From positions 124,001-188,000 of the forward strand of contig RBKR01000014.1 of NCBI GenBank assembly GCA_004835665.1: a stretch of 64,000 nucleotides of DNA, given 5' to 3'. The notes beneath the pieces were generated by a model. The model was not told the origin of the DNA. It saw only the letters and a list, made by a program, of their open reading frames with translations, and made no database searches. Below are positions 52,678 to 64,000 of the stretch, piece by piece. How positions within the stretch are numbered: position 1 is the stretch's first letter; each line of letters starts with the position of its first letter. Source of the stretch: Phoma sp. XZ068. Its lineage: Eukaryota; Ascomycota; Dothideomycetes; Pleosporales; Didymellaceae. Position numbers and translations under genes: made by a program.

Positions 52678-53707
52678 GGAGAAATTCGGTATGCGGATCT
52701 GGCTGTTGTAGTCTTTGGGTGCATGTTTTGATAATTTCATAATCGCGAACGAGGTTCAGAGTATAGCGCTTGTGGAGTCATGGCAACTTATGTAGGTTCG
52801 ACTCTGCATTTTAGCTGTTGTCACTACTCAAGAATTCACTGCCTATATCATACCATCAATCCCTATGCGTGTGTAATTGTGATCTGTTGTATGGGGTCCA
52901 CAATGGTATGGTCGCTAAGAAAACTATCGGTCCATTAAGGCTGCGAAGGAATTTATGAACACTACGTGGTTAGTGAGCAAACACCAACCTACGCCATGAG
53001 CATTCAGCCGCTCTTGTATAAAAGCTCGGCCTTGCGCTGGTCAAACTTTGTCATGCGTCGATGAGCAGCTTACGGTGCACGGACCTGGTATGCTCGACAT
53101 TGTGCATTACCGAAACAAGGGCATCGCTACTACAGTAACTTGAACTCGGCCCCCAAGTGTGGGTCCACTGTGTACCTGACCAGCGCTCGCAGTGCGGTGA
53201 AAGAACACCTGGCCTTGGGGACTGTCATTCCCGCGTCCGCCGCAGTGAGAGTGAAGCACTTTCTGTATATTAATAATGCGATTTCGGGAAGCTGCGGGGC
53301 GAGTAGCTCTAGCCTGATTAGGGCAGAGGATAGAGGTACCGCAGGGCTGCCACTCGTGAAACTGCATGTGAACAGGCGCAGCACCCCAGGAACGGCATGT
53401 CGCAAATATATGATTGGCAGCGAGAGGGCGCAGGAACTCCAACGTGTCCAATACAGTGGTGGTGGGCATGAGCAGGGGGGCGGGCGCATTGCGGTGACCC
53501 TGGCATTCCCGCGGGTCGCTCAGCCGCTAAACTAGTAAAGTAGACAGGTGTTGTCTTTCCCAAAGCTGCCCGCCACGAGCTCCACTACTGTTATAAACTC
53601 ACTGCCCACCGCAGCTCTTCCCTCCCACTCCACTGCTGCAGAGGTTTCTCAACTCCACACACCTCTTATACCCCCAGATACCCAATTGCACATTCGCAGC
53701 CGCCACA
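52678..53707. promoter_or_regulatory. Long PDI upstream region
   Basis: About 1 kb. A TATAAAAG box at 53017-53024 lies 690 bp from the PDI start with no ATG-led gene behind it. CCAACGTGTCCAAT at 53439-53452 combines an ACGTG core with a CCAAT box, loosely like unfolded-protein-response elements. A pyrimidine-rich leader precedes 53708. Confidence 0.4.
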
Positions 53708-55426
53708 ATGAAGTGCTCCACCATCTGCGCTGCCTTCTTCGCCGCCGTTGTCGCGGCCTCTTCAGATGTCGTTCAGCTGAAGACAGACACATTCAAGGAG
53801 TTTGTTCAGGAGAACGATCTCGTCCTCGCAGAGTGTAAGCCCTCAATGTTTCAGTGCTATTTTACAGAGCTTCTCAGCTAACACCCCACAGTCTTCGCAC
53901 CATGGTGCGGCCACTGCAAGGCCCTCGCGCCCGAGTACGAGACTGCTGCCACCACACTCAAGGAGAAGGACATCAAGCTCGTCAAGGTCGACTGCACAGA
54001 GGAGCAGGATCTCTGCCAAGAGTACGGTGTTGAGGGTTACCCCACCCTCAAGGTCTTCCGCGGTCTTGACAACATCTCGCCATACGGCGGTCAGCGCAAG
54101 GCCGACTCCCTGATCTCGTACATGACCAAGCAGGCTCTGCCCGCCGTCTCCGAGGTCACCAAGGACACACTCGAGGAGTTCAAGACTGCCGACAAGGTCG
54201 TCCTCGTCGCCTACTTCGCCGCCGACGACAAGGCCTCCAACGAGACCTTCAACTCCGTCGCCAACGGTCTCCGCGACAACTACCTCTTCGGTGCCACAAA
54301 CGATGCCGCTCTCGCCAAGGCTGAGGGTGTCGAGCAGCCCGGTCTCGTCCTCTACAAGTCGTTTGACGACGGCAAGGACGTCTTCACCGAGAAGTTCGAG
54401 GCTGAGGCCATCAAGTCTTTCGCCTCCGTCGCCTCCACTCCCCTGATCGGCGAGGTTGGCCCCGAGACATACGCCGGCTACATGGCCGCTGGCATTCCCC
54501 TCGCCTACATCTTTGCCGAGACACCCGAGGAGCGTGAGCAGCTCGCCAAGGACCTGAAGCCCCTCGCTGTCAAGCACAAGGGCGCCATCAGCTTCGCGAC
54601 CATTGACGCCACCGCTTTCGGCCAGCACGCTGGCAACCTCAACCTCAAGGCCGGCACATGGCCCGCTTTCGCCATCCAGCGCACCGACAAGAACGAGAAG
54701 TTCCCCTACGACCAGGACCTCAAGATCACCGAGAAGGACATCGGCAAGTTCGTCGAGGACTTCCTCGCTGGCAAGGTCGATCCCTCCATCAAGTCCGAGC
54801 CTATTCCCGAGTCCAACGACGGCCCCGTCACCGTTATTGTCGCCAAGAACTACAAAGACATTGTCATCGACAACGACAAGGATGTTCTCGTCGAGTTCTA
54901 CGCTCCTTGGTGTGGTCACTGCAAGGCTCTCGCTCCCAAGTACGAGGAGCTTGGCCAGGCTTACTCTTCTTCTGAGCTCTCCAAGCTTGTGACCATCGCC
55001 AAGGTTGACGCTACCGCCAACGACGTTCCCGATGAGATCCAGGGTTTCCCTACCATCAAGCTCTTCGCTGCCGGCAAGAAGGATGCCCCCATTGACTACT
55101 CCGGCTCCCGCACTGTCGAGGATCTCGCACAGTTCATCAAGGAGAACGGCTCCCACAAGGCCGCTGGCATCTTCGCTGAGGCCGCCGATGCCGTCGAGGA
55201 GGGTGCTGAGGAGCTTGCCGAGCAGGCCAAGGCTGCCACCGAGTCTGGCAAGTCTGCTGCTGAGGAGGCCTCCAAGTCCGCCAAGTCTGGCGCATCTGAG
55301 GCTACCGAGTCCGCCTCCGGTGCCGCATCCTCAGTCAAGTCGGCTGCCTCTGGCGCCGCCGAGGCTGTTAAGAGCGCCGCCGCCGGTGTCGTTGGTGACG
55401 ACGAGGAGATCCACGATGAGTTGTAG
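53708..55426 (+). CDS. pdi1: Protein disulfide isomerase with acidic Ala/Ser-rich tail
   Basis: Exons 53708-53834 and 53892-55426 (intron 57 nt; donor GAGT|GTAAGC chosen because it rebuilds AEFFAPWCGHC) give 553 residues. A signal peptide (MKCSTICAAFFAAVVAAS) leads into thioredoxin domain a with Cys48-Gly-His-Cys51, the redox-dead b and b' domains, and domain a' with Cys383-Gly-His-Cys386 (FYAPWCGHCKALAPKYEELG). The C-terminus HDEL retains it in the endoplasmic reticulum, where it forms and shuffles disulfides. The odd part is residues about 465-545: a low-complexity segment of Ala, Ser, Glu and Lys (AEELAEQAKAATESGKSAAE, SGASEATESASGAASSV) that resembles late-embryogenesis-abundant proteins. 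Ordinary fungal PDIs have a short acidic tail. Strong codon bias indicates high expression. Confidence 0.96.
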
Positions 55427-55979
55427 ATCACCCGTTTGCGCTTTCGTCGTTTGTCCCTTTTAGCGATTGATCTTGGTTTGATATCCTCTACGACGTCTTT
55501 CTTGCACAAGACGGGCATGGATAAAAGCTTGTAACGATTTACATGGGTCATGTGCAAGTACCTCTTCTTCTTTGGGTCAGGTTAGGATATCACGGGTAGC
55601 TATATAGCTCAATGGAGTTCCGGATCGAAACGTTCAATTACTGTCTCCTCACCGTCGTGTGCACTGTGACATCTTGCCAGCGTTCTCAGTGTTGCTTTAG
55701 TACCACTAGCTCCTAGAGGTGAGCGGCCTATCTTGCGCACACCGTGGAATTTCTCCCTTCATTGCATGTGTGAAGAGCCAGTGGATGATATGATATCTAA
55801 GGTTCGTGATGAGGAGCAAGGCGAGGCTGGAATGTACATCCTCGATATCAACCGTGACCGCGGCGGGGGCATCCCTGCTAGCTCCAACGCCCTAACGTCA
55901 CTTCCCATTTCCAAGGTCTAGGCTACATCTCTACACACTTCCTACCAGCTTCATAGTCAACACCATTCTATCTCCAGAA
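55427..55979. other. Intergenic, no gene seen
   Basis: About 550 bases: PDI 3' region and promoter of the next gene. A 62-codon frame at 55733-55921 shows no resemblance to known proteins. Confidence 0.45.
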
Positions 55980-56885
55980 ATGTTTAACACTCTAGTTTCG
56001 GCTGGCGTTCACCGATTTTCAGGCGTATTCAACAGGTGGCTTGAACCCGAATCTGAATTTACACCATGGGTCTTGGACTATAAAGATGTTCGCGAAGCAA
56101 GGGCGCTACTCCAACAGCTACGCCTTCCTATGGAACTAGCTCTTGAGATCCTTGACTGCGCAGAGTACTGGCCGGCACGCCACTTTTCAACGGGGGAACG
56201 GCGTTGGTGTACAGCCAAGGCGTCGGTGGGCCGGTCAAGCGGCGCAGCTCTCTGTCTCGACGTCGACCTCTTCAATGATCCAGCTGTCGACTCGCTCCGC
56301 GAAGGCGGCGAGAAAGTTCATGTTAAAGCCATCGAATTTCACCTGCGGAGTCGCGACCAGGGATGGACTTCAGAGCCGACACGAGGGACGTTCCGCACAT
56401 CTTCTTGGCTTGAAGCTTCCATCTTGCGTGGAGTGAACGATCACAATACCGAGCTTCCACCCTCGTGCTGGCTGGACAACACCTTCGAATCACCACAGTC
56501 ATTTCAGCAGCACGTGACGCCGCACGGGTGGCAGCTTGTCGGCCGTCCTGACTATGCTGAGCAGGGGCCTCAGGACGGTGACGGGGATCTGGCCTGGTAT
56601 CTCCAGGGCAATCGTGTCGCTACGCAAAACCGTGCGGAAGAGTATGATGTTGTCTGGACCCACGATGACCATGAGGGTAACGAGGGCGCTGGTCGTGGAG
56701 AAGGCTTCCTGGAAAGGCTGCAAGAGGGAGATCGATTGTTAGTCTGGGCTAGAGCAAAGGTTTGTTGCTTCTTTCTAATTGCTCGGGCAAATCCCACGTA
56801 TCAGCTGCTGACACAGAGTTAGTACCCTGGATGGCAATGCGTCGTCGAAAATGTTGAAGTGAGGGTGTACTACGGCTTCTCTTAA
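55980..56885 (+). CDS. Uncharacterised fungal protein (DUF-like)
   Basis: Exons 55980-56759 and 56823-56885 (intron 63 nt) give 280 residues. The splice removes a stop and restores a C-terminus, LLVWARAKYPGWQCVVENVEVRVYY, that recurs in many unnamed filamentous-fungal proteins (a GDR-WARA-PGW motif). Earlier segments include LPMELALEILDCAEYWPARH, an F-box-like or ubiquitin-adaptor-like helix pair, and a beta-rich middle (KVHVKAIEFHLRSRDQGW). I know no function for this family. There is no signal peptide or membrane helix. Two start-proximal residues could vary, but the ATG at 55980 is the first in frame. Confidence 0.72.
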
Positions 56886-58248
56886 AGCACTCGCATATCA
56901 CAGCCACCCTCGTCAGGCATCAGCTGCAGCACCTCTAAGGCGTGCATGCATTCTAAAAACGTATAAAGATACCCACTACTCGCCACGAGCGAGAAGTCTT
57001 CCTTTACGGGCATCATCCTGCTCAATATCGACATCTAAGCTATGGAGTCGGAATGGAAAGCTTGATACCCGTTGAATCCATCATGAATGTATTACTTAAT
57101 AGTCAAGCATGGTTTGAAGTGAAAAATTGCGGCTTCGGCGAGACAGTCCGCTATCGCCCAGAATGACATGACAGAAGGTATGGAGCCAAACAACCGTGCG
57201 GCTAGAGAGCATACGAGTTCAGCAAGACCAGTTCGAATCCCTTAGTTCTCGTGGCATTCGAGAACATCTCAAAGACGCAGTCACTCTTATAGAGCTGCAG
57301 CAAGGTTTGAGAGTATGAGTATATGGACAAGAAGTGAAAAATGGTCCCGCATTGAGCCAAGCCCAATATGGTTGCTTGGGGATAGTTCATGGTATTCAAG
57401 ATAGGCTTTTTGTACCATATTGCGCGGCGGTTGGACCACAGTGCTTTTCAATGGAGTTTCATAGTTTCATATCACCGCTATCGCATAGTTTATAGACATC
57501 CAGGCTTATGCAGTAGCAAAATATAATGCACATTATTTGCTGATTGCCATTGAGCAACCGCACCTTTGACATTCTCTCAACCCAGCAAATCTAGCTCAAA
57601 AATAAGTAACTTTACCGAGTAGATCTGCTTGGAGGCTCGTTAGGAGTTGCAATCAATTGCATTAGATTTTGTAATTGTGATAATCGAGGTCCAAGTTGAA
57701 GTTCTATAGAATCTGGGGAGCATTCACATGACAGCGGCAGCTTGACTAATTGCAAAGGGGTCAATAAGCGATTGGCTGGTGTCACTTGGGACGTTTCGAA
57801 CAGCCATACAGCGATGACATCAAACGCACCATGAACGCATAGGAAAGGACCCAACGCGTCACTATCGCCACTTCCCCAAACTCTCCGCAAGGCTGTGCTA
57901 TGGGGTCCTTTCGATAAGCAGCAGTGCAGTTCCCGTGCTGCGGATCGTCAGGATTCGGTCCTAGAGTGCGGCGAATCAGATGATGGCAAAGCTGCAGCTT
58001 GCGCCCAAGGTGGAGGTGACTGTCTGGGCAGCTGCATGAGCGAAGCTCGCCCACTTCATAACGCTACAGACTGCACGACGCGCACACGTAGGCATTTTGC
58101 TCTATTGCCTGCTCGTTGCTTAACTTGACGCACACACCTCTTCCGTACAGACTGTTAGAGGCAGCATCGAACAAGCCCCACACGGCGCAAGCAAGTGCGC
58201 ATCGCATTCCGTCACACCCCGCACTCGGTATCGCACCTGCCCACCGCC
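56886..58248. other. Intergenic, no recognisable gene
   Basis: About 1.36 kb before sds23. Short minus-strand frames at 57612-57890 and 57782-58054 show no resemblance to known families. A TTCGAATCC stretch at 57233-57241 looks like a tRNA T-loop but lacks paired arms. Confidence 0.5.
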
Positions 58249-60017
58249 ATGTCGGAATCGATGGAAACGCCCAACAAGAGGAGAGACGGCCACGTCCCTT
58301 CGCCGCTGCAGTCTCTCAGCAGCTCCACAGCTTCGCTCGGCCGCTCGCCGCCCCCAGGTCTTGCAATGGCCTCCAGCCCGAGCCCGCACACGCACCGCGG
58401 GAGCTTCGCCGAGCAAATGCGCGGCGGCCCTGGCTCTCCGCGCGCCTCGCGACAGCCGTCTCTCTCGCAGCAGGCTTTCCAGGACCTGATCAACAACCCG
58501 CCGACAAAAGCAGGGGACCCAAAGTTCCATGGACGCGACTGGAAGACGATCCGACTGGGGGAGATTGTAGACCCAACGCTAGTACGGTTTGTCGAATACG
58601 ACACCAGCGTTGAGGATGCCACAAGCGTATGGGCCACAAGCAAAGATCAGCAAGAGTATACTGACAGCCACAGCTGCTTCTCAAGTCTGGCGCACCCAAC
58701 GTCGTCCTGCTCCGCGAGAACGCAAGCACCCGCCATGCAATCGGCACCTTTGACTACAGCGATCTGAACGCATACCTCCTCCTCGTAGTGGGCCTCGCAC
58801 ACCCAGAAGAACAGGATGTCGCATCTTTCGACGAACTGGCAAAGAAGGGACGAGAGGGAAAGCCCATCCCCCTCAAGGACGTTAAGGATCTGGGCAAGAA
58901 GGAGCCGCTGATCACACTGCCTCACTCAGCAGACCTAACCAAGGCCATGGAGGTATTCGGTAGCGGCGTGCACAGAGTGCTTGTTGCAAAGGAGGGCACC
59001 ACAGACGTCGTTGGTATATTGACACAGTTGAAGCTGGTTTCGTTCTTCTGGGAAAATAGGGCCAGCTTCCCTGTCGTAGATCAACTGTACCCACAGCTAC
59101 TCAAGGACTTGAACATAGGGCAGAAGCAGGTTCTGGCCATCAAGTGAGTATCATTTCGATAGGCCGGGGACAAGACTGACAATAGACAGCGGCGACAAGC
59201 CCTTGGCCACAGCTCTTGAGCTGATGCACAACGAAGGGGTATCCTCTATACCAGTCCTAGATTCGCAGAACAACGTCATCGGCAACATCTCACACGTCGA
59301 CGTCCGAGTAAGCTCTCTCCCTGCATACTGATTACCCACTTGCTCAACGTACAATAGCTACTCACGAAATCCACCTCCCTTCCCCTTCTCCGCTCCTCTT
59401 GCATCCACTTCATATCGGTCATCCTCTCCGAGCGCGGCGTGAACGATGGCAAGGACTCCTTCCCCGTCTTCCACGTCAATCCCTTCAGCACACTGGCCCA
59501 TACCGTTGCGAAACTCGTCGCCACCCGCTCCCACCGCATGTGGGTCGTCGACACACCCTCGCCTGCCTCTTCAGGAACTTCGACTCCCGCGATCCAGCCT
59601 TCTATCCAGGTCCCTCCGTCGCCAATCACACCTCTCCCAGTCTCCCTATCCGGCCCTACATCAGTGACCACGAGCGCGCCAACACACCTAGCAGGCACAG
59701 GCGCAGTGGCACCCGCCATCTCTGCCAACGCATTCCCCGGCGCAAGCCTGTCTGGTAGACTCAGCGGCGTGATCAGCCTGACAGACATTCTGAACGTGTT
59801 TGCGCGCGCAAGCGGACTACACCCCCACGACCCTGACGAGGCGCGCCGCGCACGGAGACGGTCGAGCTCGAGCAGCATGCGAACCAGCATGGACAGTTCG
59901 CGGAGCGAGAGCGTGTCTGGGATTGCCGGCACGTCAGGTCGGAGGAGCAGCGTGAGCGAGCGGGACAGGGCTGCTAGCGTTCAAGGCCTAGGACTGTCCA
60001 GGGGACGGGGTCCTTGA
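58249..60017 (+). CDS. sds23: Sds23, CBS-domain phosphatase regulator
   Basis: Four exons, 58249-58626, 58674-59143, 59190-59307 and 59358-60017 (introns 47, 46 and 50 nt), give 541 residues. A disordered Ser/Pro-rich N-terminus (about 95 residues) precedes paired CBS modules: DPTLVRFVEYDTSVEDATSL, GTFDYSDLNAYLLLVVGL, SADLTKAMEVFGSGVHRVLV, TALELMHNEGVSSIPVLDS and NVIGNISHVDVR. The last CBS pair is interrupted by a Pro/Ser/Thr-rich insert before LSGVISLTDILNVFARASGL, as in other Sds23 proteins. In fission yeast Sds23 inhibits PP2A/PP6-type phosphatases and supports nutrient-dependent cell-cycle control. The C-terminus is Ser/Arg-rich and probably phosphorylated. Confidence 0.93.
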
Positions 60018-60643
60018 TGGAATTATGAACATCTTGGGATATCAAGTTGATTTGCTTGAGCGTCATCCCGTCAAGACTGTGACTTGGAATTGAAATTAGC
60101 TTGGGGGACTTTGATTATCATGGCGTTATAGCGACTGCGCGGGCATAAGACCTACATAGGCACATCAAACTAGAATTTGAACATGACAATCGATTTAACT
60201 ACACTTGCTGGGTATACGAATGCGTGCAGTACTGTCGAGACTTGGATATGACACCGAGTACCAATCAAGACGCCAGTGATGATGACCATGAAAATGAATG
60301 ATAATGATAGTGATAATGATAATGCATTTTCGTCACACTTGCCACTTAGTATGGTATCTCCATATCCCCCATCCTTCCACACACCCAGTGAACAACTAAA
60401 ATCCCAAGTCAAGCCCGACCAGACCAAGCCAGACCAAAACAGCCTCAAACGCCCCTATCCACGTCGCACATGTATAGTAAGTAAGTAAGTAGGACCCGAG
60501 GTATCCATCGATCGATCATACTGCAAGTATCTACAAGACTGCGCCTTTCTTATCCCCGTGCCGTGCAAGCCGAGCGCATCGCCGTACGCCAAACGAGTTC
60601 TTCTGCGTTTGTTTGTTCGGAGTGGAGAATTTGAAGGGCTGGA
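60018..60643. other. Convergent intergenic with GATAAT microsatellite
   Basis: 3' ends of sds23 and the metacaspase gene. An (A)ATGATA-type microsatellite spans about 60296-60326, and short AGACCAA/GACCA repeats lie near 60417-60437. No gene is seen. Confidence 0.5.
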
Positions 60644-62185
60644 TCACATGACGTATAGGAGGTCCGTGTCTGGGTTTATGTTAGTATTGGAGTTACGTGT
60701 TGTGATTGCGTTTGCGTTTGCGCGTGTGCATGGGGATGACTTCTGTCTGTGTCTGTGTAGGATGGAGAATGGTGGGAACTTACTCAATGGATGACTACAG
60801 CTTAATTGCGGTTTCTGCTGGTACTTGCCCTCGAGCTCGTCGCGAATGCTATTCAGTAGCTGCACGTAGCTCTGGTTGGGGTTCTTGCGCAGCGCAGTGA
60901 TGAAAGCCCAACTCATGGCGCCGGTGGCTTCGCCGCCAATCGAGGCGTCGGCGGAGGTCTGTTGGTCTTTGGAGCCGCTCCACATGATGACGTCGGCGGG
61001 TGAGGTCTTGGTGCGCAGGTTCTTCTTGTAGACGTCGTCGCCGGAGGTTACTTTTTTGAAGAGCGAGGACGCGGTGCTGAGCATGCCGCCGATGTCGTTG
61101 CGGGCGTAGGAGGAGACGATGCCGAGGAGGCCTTGACCGGCTTCCTTGGCGAGGTTGGGCTCCTTGAGGACACCCTGGGTGCTGTAGATGTAGGGCAGGT
61201 CGAGCGCGGAGCCTGAGTGGCACGAGTCGAAGATGGCGGTGAGGCGGACACCAGGCTGCAGGGTCGAGACCATGATGCGGTGCATTTCGTCGTCGACGAT
61301 GTGGCCGGCGGTGCGGAAGTCTACGGGGTAGATTACCTCGTCGTAGCCGTCGTCTTCGTCGCCGTCGAGATCCTTAGTCTGGCCGCCGTGGCCTGATATG
61401 CGTTAGCAGCCGCTTACCCTCACTTCTGATCAAACTCACCTGAGTAGTGGAAGAATAGCGAATCATTCGGCCTTGCGTCCTTGACCAGCCAGTGCATCGC
61501 CCTCAGAATATTCGCTTTTGTAGGCTGGCTCATGGGGTTCTGCTGGTCGTCTGTGAGCGCAACCATGTCCTCCCTCTTGTACCCAAAGAACTCGTTCAGG
61601 TATGTGCTCATGTTCTTCACGTCGTTGATGCAGCCGCGAAGCTGCCCCCGCTGGCCAAAGTAGTTGATACCAATCAGCAGCGCTTTCCGTCGCCCGTTAC
61701 ACGCAGAGTACTGGAAGGAGTAGCCGTTGGGCGCGCCGTGGCCGAAGTTCTGTGCGCCGCTGGGCGGCGGCGGCGGCGCTTGGTGGTTGCCGTGTGTCCA
61801 CTGGTTGCTATTCGCTGTGGGCATCATGCCGGGACGCTGCTGGTGTGAAGGAGGCCCTTGCTGAGGCACTGGCTGGCCGTATTGGCCGTATGGCTGCTGA
61901 GGCGGCTGTCCAGGTCAGCTACTGCTTCGCCCAACCGCACTTCATGGACTGACCTGCTGGTACCCATATTGCTGTGGGGGTGGTGTTGCCTGGTAGCCGC
62001 CGTTGTACTGTGGCTGTCCGTAGCCCTGCTGCGGTGGTCTGCTCTTCGTCAGCGCCCGTCCCCGACTTCCCCGCCTTGATCACTCACGGTGCTCCGTAGC
62101 CCTGCTGCGGTGGCGCGCCATAGTACTGCTGCTGGGGCGGCGGGCCGTAGTTGTTGTGGTACTGCTGTCCTGGGAATCCAGACAT
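60644..62185 (-). CDS. mca1: Type I metacaspase
   Basis: Five exons, 62185-62088, 62038-61954, 61905-61440, 61392-60784 and 60669-60644, give 427 residues. The prodomain is Gln/Pro/Tyr/Gly-rich (PPPQQQYYGAPPQQGYG), typical of fungal metacaspases and partly repeated across the first two exons. The catalytic domain begins RRKALLIGINYFGQRGQLRGC. The dyad is His218 (FHYSGHGGQ) and Cys274 (IFDSCHSGSALD). The C-terminal exon of 26 nt completes SCSHPLNTDLLYVM. Metacaspases cleave after Arg/Lys, act in protein quality control and stress, and can promote cell death. The last intron (60670-60783, 114 nt) is rich in short CA and CAAACG repeats. Catalytic residues are intact. Confidence 0.94.
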
Positions 62186-64000
62186 GGCGGTGAATGTGCG
62201 CGTGTCGGTGCTAGGTGTGTTGGGCGCGTTGACCGGAGTTGACGGCCGAGGTAGCTCTCAGTAAGCAACACCCAAGGTATAGCTTTTCCAGAGGTCGCAG
62301 AAAGAAATTGCGCGGTGCAGATGCGGAGACAGTGTAGGACACCAAATCCGTCAGGTCGCGGAGTGACTGGCGTGCGGCTGAGTGACAACGCGGTGGAAGA
62401 ATCGTGCAGCGGCGGGGTTGTGGGTGAGACGGATGCTAGGGCTGAGAGATGGATGACCACACACGAACGGCTGTCCGGCTAGCTAGTCCCCGCTTTGCGT
62501 CTGTGGATCGGCTTGCACGCAGAAGGAAGGCAGAGTGTCGATCACTCGCGACGGGGCTGGGACTTGTAGAATCAAATAGGAGCTGCAACGTGCGAAATCA
62601 GGGGCATGAGGTGCGGCTTCGGGGATAATAAGCATGTTGCTTAGGGACGCCATGAACCCACTGCTGTGCAGCTCTGCGACTACTAGCGCGAAGACGCGTC
62701 CCGTACCGAACCTCCTCGTGGAGATAGCCGACCATTTCTGCTGCCCATCCAGAACAACCCAATCCACCACCCATGTCGAGTCGAGCCACGTCCACGGCGA
62801 CACGACCCTGTTGTTTTCCATGCGTGCATTGCCAACCTCGTCTCTAGACCTCCAGACGTGAACATCTGCCCTCATCATCTCCACCAAACCTACCTCTCTC
62901 TCACAACACTGCTTATGCAAGACTCCATCACCGTGCCCCAACGCTCGCCCAATTCCCATGCCTATTCGCCAGCCCTGCCCGCGTGAAGCTGCATGGAAGA
63001 TTACCGTGCCAAATTTGTCCCTCGTCAAGCCTCGCGTGGCTGTGGATGTGCGGGAGCATGCCATTGCTACATGCACATGCACAAGCGAACGGGCAGCCCG
63101 AGCCAGGGTCACTTTTCTGATCACCGCACCCGGATCTGGCACCGCAGGGCGGCAGACTGGCAGGTCGTGCAGAATGTCAGACGAACTTGCGGTAAAGCGC
63201 GTACAGACTGACAGCACACTATACTTGGACAGCAAACTATCCTTGGACAACAGACTATCTTGGGCATTCTCCGTTGCGTTGTGTTGCGTTGCGTTGTAAC
63301 CCATCGACAAAACCGCACTTCTTTTTCCGTGTCATTGCCCTTGCTCTACTATGCCATGCTCTACTCACGTCCCGTGCACTTACCCTGCCAGCGGCCCGAA
63401 CCCAAGAATCTCATCAAAATCCAACCCAAACCCAAATCCAAATCCCATAGTTAATCCCCAGCCCATCCCATCTAACCACATCCTCTCCATAATCCTGCAC
63501 CTACAAATCACGCGTCCACCACGCCACTCCTCCCGCTGCACCCCATCCCGTCCCTTCCGTCACCACCCACCCCAATCGATCAATCCGCACCGCATCCCCT
63601 CGCCGCTGGCACCAAAGAAATCCGACCAGGGTGCCCAAAGCAGACGAGCTGAACACCCCCCATGCAGCGCTAAAGGGATCCAGACCACGCACTCGGTCCT
63701 GCCAGGCCTTACGCGAGACAGTGGCTTGCGCAACAAAGTAGCGAGGTTTGCATGCAGAGGTGCCAGCGTGCGGCTTCACCGAGGGGTTGCGTGGTCATTG
63801 GACTACGCGTGGGATATGTGGGACGTTTGTTGATGCAAGAGGGAAAAACAGCTGAGAGAATGGCCCACGGAGGGACTTGGCAACGGGGAGTGCTGTGGAC
63901 TAAGGTTTATACTGATGTATTGTATCCACGAGGCGTGATGGGGTCGTAGAATAGCATGTCCATTGCCATCGAGCGTAAGAAAGTACAAAAGGCATGGATT
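62186..64000. other. Intergenic with short tandem repeats
   Basis: No gene is recognised in 1.8 kb. It contains an 18-bp repeat starting ACTAT at 63218, 63236 and 63254 (last copy partial), a TTGCG/TTGTG pentamer run (about 63272-63297), and a CCCAAAYCC-rich tract (about 63422-63448). The long minus-strand frame 62483-63304 runs through the minisatellite and has no family features. Confidence 0.5.
63218..63265. repeat. 18-bp minisatellite
   Basis: Units ACTATACTTGGACAGCAA and ACTATCCTTGGACAACAG, then a truncated ACTATCTTGGGC, lie head to tail with an exact 18-bp period. Confidence 0.7.

Noticed and set aside
53140..53535. ORF behind a TATAAAAG box upstream of PDI
   Set aside because: The frame has no ATG at its start and no family resemblance; treated as PDI upstream DNA.
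53843..55156. 437-codon antisense frame opposite PDI
   Set aside because: Composition (Leu/Val/Gly/Glu) mirrors the biased codons of PDI; it lacks motifs and splice support.
57225..57250. TTCGAATCC resembling a tRNA T-loop
   Set aside because: Flanking bases do not pair and no acceptor, D or anticodon arm can be drawn.
62483..63304. 273-codon minus-strand ORF
   Set aside because: It reads through the 18-bp minisatellite (SLLSK repeats), has no recognisable domain and is in a repeat-rich gap.

Overview
The window is nuclear DNA of a filamentous ascomycete (Pezizomycotina, most likely Dothideomycetes). Supporting signs are single-copy eukaryotic genes with 46-130 nt introns (most about 50 nt), CTAAC/CTGAC-type branch points, fungal-only families (AflR-type Zn2Cys6, OrsD-type regulator, MAPEG, Sds23, metacaspase, NCS1 permease) and a block with the signature of repeat-induced point mutation (RIP). 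The genus cannot be fixed from the sequence alone. About 32 protein-coding genes can be supported and most exon structures were resolved to the base by phase and homology.

Layout. 1-1450 is a TA-rich block with no CpG, no CpA and one TpG, which looks like exhaustive RIP of an unreadable repeat. It stops abruptly about 70 bp before a small AflR-like Zn2Cys6 regulator (1523-2583), a decayed BTB-domain copy (2943-3512) and an intact BTB gene (4154-4931). From 4.9 to 15 kb come an alcohol dehydrogenase, Mog1, Bud20, mitochondrial aconitase and a SprT/GCNA-like protease. 15.5-26.6 kb holds the 2239-residue catalytic subunit of DNA polymerase epsilon, divergent from Cox20, then an uncharacterised disordered protein and a microbial-type poly(ADP-ribose) glycohydrolase with an N-terminal PCNA-binding motif. 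26.8-40 kb carries a multipass membrane protein, a degenerate 140-bp tandem repeat, Tsr3, a GGA adaptor, a secreted metalloprotease, a MAPEG protein, Mdm35 and the exosome nuclease Rrp6.

40-42.4 kb is poor in recognisable genes. 42.4-51.6 kb is an accessory-looking group: an MFS transporter, an NmrA-like reductase, an NCS1 permease, a medium-chain reductase and an OrsD-type zinc-finger regulator. 52-62.2 kb returns to housekeeping genes: a Myb/SANT protein, protein disulfide isomerase with an unusual acidic Ala/Ser-rich tail before HDEL, an unknown fungal protein, Sds23 and a type I metacaspase. The last 1.8 kb has only short repeats.

How genes connect. The SprT/GCNA-like protease, Pol epsilon and the PIP-box PARG form a loose genome-maintenance neighbourhood. 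The aconitase promoter carries four CCAAT boxes spaced exactly 10 bp apart and a separate CCAAT-N12-GAT element overlapping a GATAA core, which fits iron control by the CCAAT-binding complex with HapX and a GATA repressor. No complete biosynthetic cluster backbone, rRNA, tRNA or CRISPR array was found.
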